From a virus: a stretch of DNA of 64,000 nucleotides. Of the stretch, positions 55,810-63,451 are shown piece after piece. A program made the position numbers and the translations under genes. Below the pieces are notes generated by a model. That model did not search any database, was not told the DNA's origin, and saw only the letters and a program-made list of their open reading frames with translations. Position 1 is the stretch's first letter. Every line of letters starts with the position of its first letter. Where the stretch lies: positions 1-64,000 of the IMG/VR virus record IMGVR_UViG_3300005471_000011, one strand, 5' to 3'.

Positions 55810-56634
55810 ATGATTGTCCTTGAGGCTGAACTTCGCGGGGCGCTGGGATTGCTGCCGAACATCACCGACGTGCAGCGGGTGCGGTGCACGCTGGCGCTGC
55901 TGGGCGGGCACGCTGCCGTGCGGACCTATATCCACTACGACCCCGAGCAAAAGGCAGGTATTGCTGAGTTCTACCCCAGGAACGAGCTGAGCGCCGTAGA
56001 AAGCCTTGACGGCACGTGGGACGTGTCCGGCGGCAAGGCTGTCTTTGAAGGCGACACGCTGCTCGGAAGGTATTTGCAACTTCAGCGGCTTCCGGTTCGT
56101 GCAGTCACTGATCTTCGCGTTGACCTGGACGCACGCAGCGGGCAAGGAGCAGGGGATTTTGCATCCGATACCATCTGGACCGTCGGCGAGGACTACTGGG
56201 TGGAGTGGGACCAGGCGAATGTGTGCTTATCGGGGCAGTTGATCAGCGACCGCGGTTGGCCAGCATCCATCGGTAAGGTCCGCGTCGTCTATCGCGCGGG
56301 CTATAGTCCAATCGAGTTCAATGGTCCGGCGGCGGAAAGCGACACCGATGGCGAGGATGTCATCACGACGCAAGGGATTGACGCCAGCGCGCTGAAGTAC
56401 GGCTGCCTGATGGCTTGCGTCGCCAAGTTCCATACCCTTAGCTCGTGGGCGGTCAACTCGATCACCGGATCGCTCACCACCGGTCCGCTCCAGAGCGAAC
56501 GCATGGGCGACTACAACTATACGCTCGCCAATCCCCAGGCTTCGTCGCTAGTCGCCGGCATGGCAAATACGCTGCCGAACGAGATCAAAGAATACCTTGA
56601 GCCCTTCGTCAATTATGGGATTCTCGTTGGATGA
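55810..56634 (+). CDS. Head-tail connector (gp6-like adaptor), 274 aa
   Basis: The C-terminal ~90 residues (DASALKYGCLMACVAKFHTL, ITGSLTTGPLQSERMGDYNY, PNEIKEYLEPFVNYGILV) match the helical adaptor proteins that dock below the portal in HK97-like phages. The N-terminal ~180 residues include a WTVGEDYWVEWDQ segment and are longer than usual. It heads the connector block. Confidence 0.65.
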   Translation: MIVLEAELRGALGLLPNITDVQRVRCTLALLGGHAAVRTYIHYDPEQKAGIAEFYPRNELSAVESLDGTWDVSGGKAVFEGDTLLGRYLQLQRLPVRAVTDLRVDLDARSGQGAGDFASDTIWTVGEDYWVEWDQANVCLSGQLISDRGWPASIGKVRVVYRAGYSPIEFNGPAAESDTDGEDVITTQGIDASALKYGCLMACVAKFHTLSSWAVNSITGSLTTGPLQSERMGDYNYTLANPQASSLVAGMANTLPNEIKEYLEPFVNYGILVG

Positions 56635-56825
56635 GCTTGCCGACAAACCTGTACTGCGAATGCGGACGCATCGCACTTTACGCGCGGAACGTACAAGGCA
56701 AGGCACGAGCGCAAAGCGTCTGCCGGGAGTGCCACGAGCAGGAAGTCCGCAACAGCATTCGCGAGCCTGGTTTTATTGAGTCTCGCGCCGAGCGCATCAT
56801 CCGCAAGCCGATTGGGTCTGTATGA
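56631..56825 (+). CDS. Small zinc-ribbon protein, 64 aa
   Basis: ATGA overlap with the connector. CECG near residue 9 and CREC near 33 form a two-knuckle zinc site. The C terminus is basic. Unknown role within the connector block. Ends in an ATGA overlap. Confidence 0.55.
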   Translation: MSLPTNLYCECGRIALYARNVQGKARAQSVCRECHEQEVRNSIREPGFIESRAERIIRKPIGSV

Positions 56826-57283
56826 TCTACAAACTGACGGAACAAGTCTGGTGGGGCAACTGGGAATCGCCAGTGGAGGCCGGGCGGGATGTTCGCTGCA
56901 TCATCAATGTTGCACATAGCTTCAGCCGCCGCCGAGGACGGAATGCCTATTGGGCGCGCCAAGAGCAGGTCCCGTGGGAGACGATTACCTTTCGATTTGC
57001 CAAGAAGGACCGGATGGATGTGACGCCTGAATACCTGGCAGCAATAGCGTCCGCCGTTGATTCAGCAGTGCTTCTCGGCAAGCTGCCAATCTTGACGCAT
57101 TGCCAGATGGGCGGGCATCGCGGGCCAACCACTGCCTTGTTCGTCGCGTGGCATTTGGCGGGCAGAACGCGATCCGCCTTCAATGAGCTGCACGCCAAGG
57201 CGCTGAAGTTGTTCCCGCGTCTCGCCAACGGCAGCAATTTTTACAAGTCAACGCTGGCTTTCTGCGAAGTGAACAGCCGATGA
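56822..57283 (+). CDS. Dual-specificity/tyrosine phosphatase-like protein, 153 aa
   Basis: The CX5R signature is intact: C94-QMGGH-R100 in HCQMGGHRGPTTALFVAWHL, followed by a helix as in DSP/PTP enzymes. The N-terminal half (IYKLTEQVWWGNWES, VRCIINVAHSF) resembles the start of the DSP fold. The family hydrolyses phosphotyrosine or other phosphoesters. It lies inside the head-tail connector cassette with ATGA overlaps on both sides, so it is expressed with virion genes. Confidence 0.75.
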   Translation: MIYKLTEQVWWGNWESPVEAGRDVRCIINVAHSFSRRRGRNAYWARQEQVPWETITFRFAKKDRMDVTPEYLAAIASAVDSAVLLGKLPILTHCQMGGHRGPTTALFVAWHLAGRTRSAFNELHAKALKLFPRLANGSNFYKSTLAFCEVNSR

Positions 57284-57633
57284 GCCTGCTCGACAACTTT
57301 CCGCACACGATTGACTTAGCCAGGGCGACGTACAGCGTTGGCGGCTACGGTGGCGACAAGCATACGCTGACGAGCTTCATTACGGGAGAAGCCGCGTGGG
57401 TTCAGGTCGCTTCGCAAAAAGAAATCGCGGAGTTCGCAAAGAAAGACCAGGACGTCAGCCACAAGATTTACCTTCGCCGCGATCCAGGACTTCAGCTTGA
57501 CGACGATATCTTGGTCCACGGCGGACCCTACGACGGCAAGCACCTAAAGGCGAAGAGCTGGGCGGACGCGACGGCTGGCCTTGGGTACGCATGGAAGTTG
57601 TTCGCATCCCTCAACCGCGAGTCGCAAGCATGA
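57280..57633 (+). CDS. Head-tail joining/closure protein, 117 aa
   Basis: Position, length and the late pattern GLQLDDDILVHGGPYDGKHL...AWKLFA match the phage head-tail joining (head closure) proteins. Overlaps neighbours by ATGA at both ends. Confidence 0.65.
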   Translation: MSLLDNFPHTIDLARATYSVGGYGGDKHTLTSFITGEAAWVQVASQKEIAEFAKKDQDVSHKIYLRRDPGLQLDDDILVHGGPYDGKHLKAKSWADATAGLGYAWKLFASLNRESQA

Positions 57634-57971
57634 ACGTCGTTGGATTCGCCTCGCTGGATGATTTCATCGGCGAGCTGCGCCGCGAGAAAAACAACATCGC
57701 CGACCGCATCGTGCGCTGGCACGAGAACCGCAGCCCGGAGCAGGAAGAACAGCTAACATTTCACTTGGAAGTCTGGGCGACAGCCATCGCCAAGTGCGAG
57801 GACAATGACTACCTGCTGGAGTTCGAAGCGGCGGCGGGACGGGACAGCGAGATCGACGGGGACCGCTCCAGCGAAGCCAGCCAGCGGGCGGCGACGGCAC
57901 GCGCCAAGCTAGCGGAAGCGTGCGACGACCTGGGGCTGCAACTGCGTCCCGGCAAGATTGAGGTCTGCTAG
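57630..57971 (+). CDS. Hypothetical connector-block protein, 113 aa
   Basis: ATG 57630 in an ATGA overlap; the upstream in-frame ATG is rejected. Helical and acidic (FIGELRREKNNIADRIVRWH). Function unknown. Confidence 0.5.
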   Translation: MNVVGFASLDDFIGELRREKNNIADRIVRWHENRSPEQEEQLTFHLEVWATAIAKCEDNDYLLEFEAAAGRDSEIDGDRSSEASQRAATARAKLAEACDDLGLQLRPGKIEVC

Positions 57972-58451
57972 ATGGCGAAGCTGCCAAATTCGCGCATGCC
58001 GCTGGAAGCGTTCAACGCCCGCACGCTCAAAAATTGGAACCTCAAGCGGATCAAGTTCGACGTTCGGCTCAACCTGAACATCGACCGGCTGGTTGCCAAT
58101 ACCAAGCTGACGGTCGCGCAGAGGATCAAGATTGCAGGCCAGCTACTGCGCGACGGCGTTGTGGTAAATTTGTCCCGCCCAGTCCGCAAGTACCGCAGCA
58201 AGCGCACCGGCAAGATGGTGGTCGATCCCAAGAGCCGCAGCGTGCGCGGGGAATTCCCGCGTGCCGATACGACGCGGCTTCTCAAGGACATCTACCATCT
58301 CTTCCGGTCGGAGGAGCTTGCCAGCTACGTAGGCACGCGCCTGCTATACGGGAAGATTCTGGAAACGAGAATGGATCGTTCGTTCCTGCGCCGCACACTG
58401 AATGAGCTGCGCGGAAAATTGCTGATGATCGTCCGGGGAAGCAAGCTATAA
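57972..58451 (+). CDS. HK97 gp10-like tail component, 159 aa
   Basis: Abuts the previous stop. A basic protein (KNWNLKRIKFDVRLNLNIDR; SRPVRKYRSKRTGKMV) whose position between the closure protein and the tail terminator, and length, match gp10-like minor tail proteins. Sequence-level support is moderate. Confidence 0.5.
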   Translation: MAKLPNSRMPLEAFNARTLKNWNLKRIKFDVRLNLNIDRLVANTKLTVAQRIKIAGQLLRDGVVVNLSRPVRKYRSKRTGKMVVDPKSRSVRGEFPRADTTRLLKDIYHLFRSEELASYVGTRLLYGKILETRMDRSFLRRTLNELRGKLLMIVRGSKL

Positions 58452-58458
58452 TCCGGCC

Positions 58459-58977
58459 ATGACAATTAACCCCCGCGGCAGTTGGTCCATCCATAAGGCA
58501 ATCGAAGAGCGCTGGGTGGACAAGGGCTTGGACACAGCATTCCGCGCCGAGTGGCCCACCCCGGCTACCACGCAGTATCTCAGCCTGAACGATTCAGAGG
58601 CGCGCCCCGGCAAGCCGATCCATCCGACGCCGTATTGCGTCTATGAGGTTGGCGAGCCAATCATCCTGAGCCACAGCACGGGCGCGGCAGATGACGACGT
58701 TCCGGTGGATACCCATCGCAAGTACATCGACGTTCCTGTGCAGTTCACGATCTACGCCATACAGAAGGGTGCTTTAAACGGCAAAGAGATGGCTGTCCAG
58801 TTCGCCAAGCTTGTCGCCCGGCAATTCGACAGGGCTTTATATACGCTTGAGGAGGACGAGCAGATCGACGTGATGATCGATCCCGACTTCGGCACCAGGC
58901 AGGATGACCAGACCTGGTCCTGGACGCTCCAGTACCGCATCAGAATCGAAGGCAAGTATCTGATCGCCTTGTCTTGA
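58459..58977 (+). CDS. Tail terminator/completion-like protein, 172 aa
   Basis: Contains IHKAIEERWVDKGLDTAFRA, then PYCVYEVGEP, and TWSWTLQYRIRIEGKYLIAL near the end, a pattern of phage tail-completion proteins placed before the tail tube. A structured gap (hairpin 58991-59009) follows. Confidence 0.6.
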   Translation: MTINPRGSWSIHKAIEERWVDKGLDTAFRAEWPTPATTQYLSLNDSEARPGKPIHPTPYCVYEVGEPIILSHSTGAADDDVPVDTHRKYIDVPVQFTIYAIQKGALNGKEMAVQFAKLVARQFDRALYTLEEDEQIDVMIDPDFGTRQDDQTWSWTLQYRIRIEGKYLIALS

Positions 58978-58990
58978 GCGTTACGGCTTG

Positions 58991-59009
58991 ACCCGCCGGA
59001 GAGGCGGGT
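58991..59009 (+). terminator. Short hairpin in the gap before the tail protein gene
   Basis: ACCCGCC (58991-58997) pairs with GGCGGGT (59003-59009), loop GGAGA. No U-tract. The rest of the gap (59010-59105) shows nothing convincing. Confidence 0.4.
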
Positions 59010-59105
59010 GCTACAACTACGCTCTGCATTCGGACCCGGCGCGAGCATTCCGCTCGCAACGCCTCGCCGCTGGTTCGCACCTTCCTTGGGAAGCGGTGCG
59101 CGGCG

Positions 59106-59873
59106 ATGAACCGAAGCGCGAGCGGCAAGATTCGGCTAACGCTGGAATCCACGCTGGTCAACTTGCTTGACAGCCAAGTCCCGGCGACCTGCTCCGTCGG
59201 CGCGGACTTCTCGGCCACGCTGAACAACGGCATCGAAGCTGACCAGTTTAACCGCGCCTGGGCAAGCGGGGACCGGGCGCTTTCTTCCGGCGCAAGCGAG
59301 ACGCTCGACCTTTACCAAATGACCGGCATGGACATCGGTGCCGGAGCGGGCAATGACGGCTTGGGGTTGGCGTGCCTTTTTGAAGAGATCGTCGCCATTG
59401 TGATCAATGTTTCGGCAGGGACCGGGGCGCTGGAAATCGAGCCCGGTGGCGCAAGTGGGTTGACGGCACTGGGGATATTGACGGCGGCGCTGGGCGGCGC
59501 GTTGAGCTTGAACGACTCACTGGTGCGGATTGCCAGATCGGCCGGCGGGATCGACCTATCCTCGACCAAGAAAAATGTCAAGTTCACTGCCAACGGTGGG
59601 CCGGTCACATACTCCGTGACGATCTTCGGACGCCATGACGACGAGGAAAGCTCATCTTCCAGCAGCAGCTCCACCAGTTCGCTGTCTTCTTCGAGCACGT
59701 CGTCCGTAAGCAGCGAGTCGTCCAGTAGCACCGCAAGCTCCAGCACAACTTCAACTTTGAGCAGCGTCAGCAGCTCTAGCACGTCGAGCGTTTCTTCGTC
59801 GAGCACTTCATCCGCGAGCAGTTCGTCTTCATCCACTAGCACAGCGAGCAGCAGCTCGTCCAGCAGTTCCTAG
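59106..59873 (+). CDS. Tail-region protein with serine-rich tail, 255 aa
   Basis: Residues 1-178 are a beta-rich domain (ALEIEPGGASGLTALGILTA; GPVTYSVTIFGRHDD). Residues about 180-255 are the Ser/Thr tract, which here ends the protein. It is the only serine-rich member in the tail block, next to the tail tube candidate, so it may decorate the tail. Confidence 0.65.
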   Translation: MNRSASGKIRLTLESTLVNLLDSQVPATCSVGADFSATLNNGIEADQFNRAWASGDRALSSGASETLDLYQMTGMDIGAGAGNDGLGLACLFEEIVAIVINVSAGTGALEIEPGGASGLTALGILTAALGGALSLNDSLVRIARSAGGIDLSSTKKNVKFTANGGPVTYSVTIFGRHDDEESSSSSSSSTSSLSSSSTSSVSSESSSSTASSSTTSTLSSVSSSSTSSVSSSSTSSASSSSSSTSTASSSSSSSS

Positions 59874-59888
59874 TAAGGAAACACCACG

Positions 59889-60323
59889 ATGAGCGGTCAA
59901 TCTGCAATCAACGGCAAGTACGGCAAAGCCGTCATCGATGGGACGCTTGTTACGCGCCTGACCAATTGGCGTATCAATCCCATCGCAACGACCAGCGTGT
60001 GGGCGGACAGCGAGAGCGCTGGCTACGCCAACAGCTTGACGGCGCGCAAGCACGCCACGGGCACCATCGGCGGCAAGTTCGACACCAACAAGAAGCCGTA
60101 CACGATCTTCGACGTCGGCGATAACGTCATCTTGGCGCTGTTCAATGAGCTTTCCAGCACGCTCTACTGGCTGTTCCTTTCCGCGAACATCACTTCCTTC
60201 GAAATGGAAACCGACATCGACGGTTTGACCGTGGTTGGATGGACGGCCAACTGGGAAGCGGACGGCATTTTCTACAGCCCGTCGCAAAACAAGCCCATCG
60301 CGGTGACACTGCCATCGTCTTAG
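59889..60323 (+). CDS. Tail tube (major tail) protein candidate, 144 aa
   Basis: Position directly before the tail-assembly chaperones, length, and a beta-rich pattern (KYGKAVIDGTLVTRLTNWRI; GTIGGKFDTNKK; NITSFEMETDIDGLTVVGWT) fit a siphovirus major tail protein. AAGGAAACACCACG precedes the ATG. Confidence 0.7.
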   Translation: MSGQSAINGKYGKAVIDGTLVTRLTNWRINPIATTSVWADSESAGYANSLTARKHATGTIGGKFDTNKKPYTIFDVGDNVILALFNELSSTLYWLFLSANITSFEMETDIDGLTVVGWTANWEADGIFYSPSQNKPIAVTLPSS

Positions 60324-60353
60324 TGAATCGAGCAAGACCGGAGGAGCCTACCT

Positions 60354-60863
60354 TTGGAATCGAACGGAAAGAGCCTCAGCGCCGGCTGCCGCAAGCGGCG
60401 CAACATGCCCATGCAGGACGGGACGCATGTGGAGCTTTACGCTCTGCTGCTGACCGATTTAGCGTTTCTTCAGGAAGAAGCGGCGCACGCCAGGCGCAGG
60501 GAGCTGATCGAAACCTACGTGCGGAATATCGACCTGCTGCCGGATACAATGTCGCCGGAGCAAAAGCTGGAAATCATCAAGGACGCTTTCAGGCGTGCGG
60601 AGGATATTCGCGCCGACACCATCGGCATTGCTGGCGGTGATCAGTGGGCGGACAACACGATGCGAGGGTTGCTCACGCAAATCTGGGTCAGCCTGCGACC
60701 GGGCATACCTGGATTGACGTTTGACCAGACCGCCGAGATGTGGTCCCAGCGCAGCCGCGAAGAGGTCCAGGCAACCGCCGCAGCGGTCCAGGAGATAAGC
60801 AAGCCAACCCTGGGAAACGCATTGCCCCCGGCGGAGATGGCTCCGGCGGGGGCGGGCCGATAG
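60354..60863 (+). CDS. Tail assembly chaperone, short form (gpG-like), 169 aa
   Basis: TTG start with GGAGGAGCC 8 nt upstream. Helical protein (EQKLEIIKDAFRRAEDIRAD; AEMWSQRSREEVQATAAAVQ). The stop at 60861-60863 is bypassed in part by the -1 shift at 60812-60818. In lambda-like phages this short form and its extended form bind the tape measure. Confidence 0.75.
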   Translation: MESNGKSLSAGCRKRRNMPMQDGTHVELYALLLTDLAFLQEEAAHARRRELIETYVRNIDLLPDTMSPEQKLEIIKDAFRRAEDIRADTIGIAGGDQWADNTMRGLLTQIWVSLRPGIPGLTFDQTAEMWSQRSREEVQATAAAVQEISKPTLGNALPPAEMAPAGAGR

Positions 60864-61162
60864 CCTGGGCCAGAATCTTTCGCACGATCTACGTCGAGTC
60901 AATGGGCCGCGTGCTGCCAAACGACCTGGAGCAGCTCACGCTGGACCAATTCTTGATAACATGGCTGAGCAATGAGGAGCTTGGCGCGGGCAAGACGAGC
61001 TTCACACCGGAGGAAGCAGCGGAGAAAGGACTGGACGTGGAAGTGGGCGGCAAGACCGGGGTGCAAATCGCGCTAGAGAAAGCCGCCAAGAAGCGGCGCG
61101 CCGAGGCTCGCGCAGCGCGGATCGCCAAGCGTGCGGCGCGCAAGGAGGTCGCCAATGGCTGA
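60354..61162 (+). CDS. Tail assembly chaperone, frameshift-extended form (gpGT-like), about 269 aa
   Basis: A -1 shift on GGGAAAC (60812-60818) joins 155 residues of the short form to 114 residues encoded up to 61162 (GPIAWARIFRTIYVESMGRV; LDQFLITWLSNEELGAGK), ending in a basic, Ala-rich helix. This is the T part that links the chaperone to tail tube subunits in lambda. The ATG at 60740 in this frame is not a real start. Confidence 0.75.
60812..60818 (+). promoter_or_regulatory. Programmed -1 frameshift site
   Basis: G GGA AAC lies exactly in frame with the short form, the X XXY YYZ class used by lambda G/GT (GGGAAAG). About 7 nt downstream GCCCCCG can pair with CGGGGGC around a 16-nt loop, a likely stimulatory hairpin. 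Confidence 0.85.
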
Positions 61163-62429
61163 CATGCTGGGCGAAGCCTACGTTGTCATCCGCGCCAGCA
61201 TGGACAAGGTGCGCGGCGACTCCGCCAAAGCAGGCGATGAGATCAAGCGCAGCCTGCTACAATCGCTGACAGGTTTTGATCTGCCGGAAGGCATTTCCCC
61301 GAAGATGATTGCCGGGGTTGGCGCTGCTGCGCTGGCAGCGGCCGGTGCCTATGGGGTGTTTCGGACGGCCCAAGCCGAGTGGAACGAGAACATCAAGGAA
61401 GGCACAAAGCTATCCGAGGAGTTCAGTAAAGCTGAGGCGCGGCGGCGGGCGGCGCTGGAGGTCAACAGCCGAGTCGGGTTCAACGTCAGCGAGCTGCGAG
61501 AACAGGCCAAGGTCATCGACGACGCAGTTGCCGGTTCCAAAGCGAAGATCACGGAAGCCCAAACTCAACTGTTGGCTTTCCGAAACATTCAAGGCGACAA
61601 CTTCAAACGGGCCACGAAGGACGCGGTGGATTTGGCGGCGGCGATTGGCTCGGACTTGCCATCGGCGGCGCATCTCTTGGGGCGTTCGCTGAGCGATCCG
61701 GAGCGCGGCATGATGCATCTACGCCGGGCAGGCGTGCTGCTGACGGATACTCAACAGAAGCTCGTGCGGCAGTTCGCCGCCGCCGGCCAATCGGCCAAGG
61801 CGCAGGAAGTCTTGCTAGGCGCCCTAGAAAACCAATACGGCGGATTCGCTGAGAAAGCCGTGCGACCATTAGACCGCCTGAAAAGCGAGCTGGAAGACGT
61901 GCGGAGAAAGATCGGCGACATCATGCAGGAGCGAAAGCCGCTGCTGCTGCAAGTAGAGATTGCTTTCGCGCATGGACAATTGGGGTTGGAGGACGAAGTC
62001 CAGAACCTTCTCACGCCGTTGTCGAAGGCGCTGAACACGACCAGCGACAAGCTGATCAATGGACTAATCGAAAACTCAGCTCGGACATGGGTGATGCTCC
62101 AATCTATGTTTTTTGGTCCGGCTGGCCCAGCAATGATTCTACTTGGAAGGCTGCAACGTGCTCGTCAAAAGCAGTTCGCAGATGCGATGCCGGGCAAGGA
62201 TGGTCATGGCGGTTTGGCACCAGAACCTCCAGAGCGGGAGACGCCGCAGGGAGTCTTCACCGCCATCCAATTATCTAACAAGCTCGACGAAATATACCGC
62301 GGCGACAACCAGCGGAAACTTCTGGATCTGACGGCTGAGGGCAACCAGATCGCCAAGGACGGGTTCAGCACTTTGGCCGAACGACTGAAGCCGCAGAACG
62401 ATACCATCCCCGTCGCGAGGCCCCGATGA
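61155..62429 (+). CDS. Tape measure protein, short, 424 aa
   Basis: ATG 61155 overlaps the end of the extended chaperone. Long helical sequence with a hydrophobic segment near residues 50-70 (MIAGVGAAALAAAGAYGVF) and coiled-coil stretches (EEFSKAEARRRAALEV; LKSELEDVRRKIGDIMQ). Position after G/GT is diagnostic. At 424 aa it predicts a short tail, on the order of 60 nm by the usual 0.15 nm per residue rule. Confidence 0.8.
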   Translation: MADMLGEAYVVIRASMDKVRGDSAKAGDEIKRSLLQSLTGFDLPEGISPKMIAGVGAAALAAAGAYGVFRTAQAEWNENIKEGTKLSEEFSKAEARRRAALEVNSRVGFNVSELREQAKVIDDAVAGSKAKITEAQTQLLAFRNIQGDNFKRATKDAVDLAAAIGSDLPSAAHLLGRSLSDPERGMMHLRRAGVLLTDTQQKLVRQFAAAGQSAKAQEVLLGALENQYGGFAEKAVRPLDRLKSELEDVRRKIGDIMQERKPLLLQVEIAFAHGQLGLEDEVQNLLTPLSKALNTTSDKLINGLIENSARTWVMLQSMFFGPAGPAMILLGRLQRARQKQFADAMPGKDGHGGLAPEPPERETPQGVFTAIQLSNKLDEIYRGDNQRKLLDLTAEGNQIAKDGFSTLAERLKPQNDTIPVARPR

Positions 62430-63451
62430 CCGCAACCTCGGAGCTAACTCGTTCGCGCTTCTCGACGCCAAGGGGGATCAAGTACGCGCTGACCAAGGGG
62501 CCGGACTTCCAGCGCGAAGCGCACGGCAAGACAACGGCCGAAGCTACCTATCGGGTTTACGGGCGGCAGGTATTGGACTTTATCGACGAGATGTTGCCGC
62601 TGCCTTTCATCCGGGACGGCAAGATCATCCAGCCACAGATAACAAGGATAAGAAATACCGTCAGCCAGGCCGGCGGCGGATATCTGTCAGCGGCGCGAAT
62701 CAGTTCCGTCGCGATGGCGGAGCCGGATGGCATCGGGATTATCGATCCATTCAAGCTAGATACGAATGCGGACAGTTTGACAAACGGCCATCAGACCTAC
62801 AGCCGCTATGCGCTGGTGACGATCCAGTACGAGAGCAACATTGACGCGGCGTGGAGCGGCGACCGCACCAACAAGGATGACCCGGTTCGGTTCCTGGACA
62901 TGACAGTTGGTGCGAATTTTGAGTTCTATTCCATCAAGTCGAACAGCAACTTACTCGGAGCCTCTCCTGAATTATCCGTGTCCGCCGGTGCGGCAGTCGC
63001 AACTCCGATCAAAGACCTGACCGCTCCAGTCGTCTATTTACGTCCGCTGGTCGAACACACTGGCCATTGGGCCTGGGCCGTGAACCCAAACTTCGGAAAA
63101 ATATGGGAGCAACTTGGCTCGGTCAATTCGAAGAAGCTGAGCTACATCAAGGATGCCGAGCCGGAGACGGTGATGTTCATGGGGATCGCTGGCAGGCAGG
63201 AATACCGCCATGCCGGGAACTCACGGACGCTTCGCACGTGGGCGCTTGATTTTAGGTTTCTTCAGCGGCAGATTCGCGCACCGGCAATCGTCAACGGACT
63301 GGAGTCAACGGTGCTCTGCGGTTGGAATCACACCTACGATGCCAGCACGCAAAGCTTCATCCGGCTGTATCGAAGGCCAAGTCCAAACGCTTCTCGCGTT
63401 CCTCTGTATCGGCTTTCCGACTTCTCTGACCTCTATGAGACTGGGCCATAA
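62426..63451 (+). CDS. Tail protein after the tape measure, 341 aa
   Basis: ATGA overlap with the tape measure gene. Beta-rich protein (DPVRFLDMTVGANFEFYSIK; HTGHWAWAVNPNFGKIWEQL). The position suggests a distal tail or baseplate-hub component; sequence evidence alone is weak. Confidence 0.55.
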   Translation: MTATSELTRSRFSTPRGIKYALTKGPDFQREAHGKTTAEATYRVYGRQVLDFIDEMLPLPFIRDGKIIQPQITRIRNTVSQAGGGYLSAARISSVAMAEPDGIGIIDPFKLDTNADSLTNGHQTYSRYALVTIQYESNIDAAWSGDRTNKDDPVRFLDMTVGANFEFYSIKSNSNLLGASPELSVSAGAAVATPIKDLTAPVVYLRPLVEHTGHWAWAVNPNFGKIWEQLGSVNSKKLSYIKDAEPETVMFMGIAGRQEYRHAGNSRTLRTWALDFRFLQRQIRAPAIVNGLESTVLCGWNHTYDASTQSFIRLYRRPSPNASRVPLYRLSDFSDLYETGP

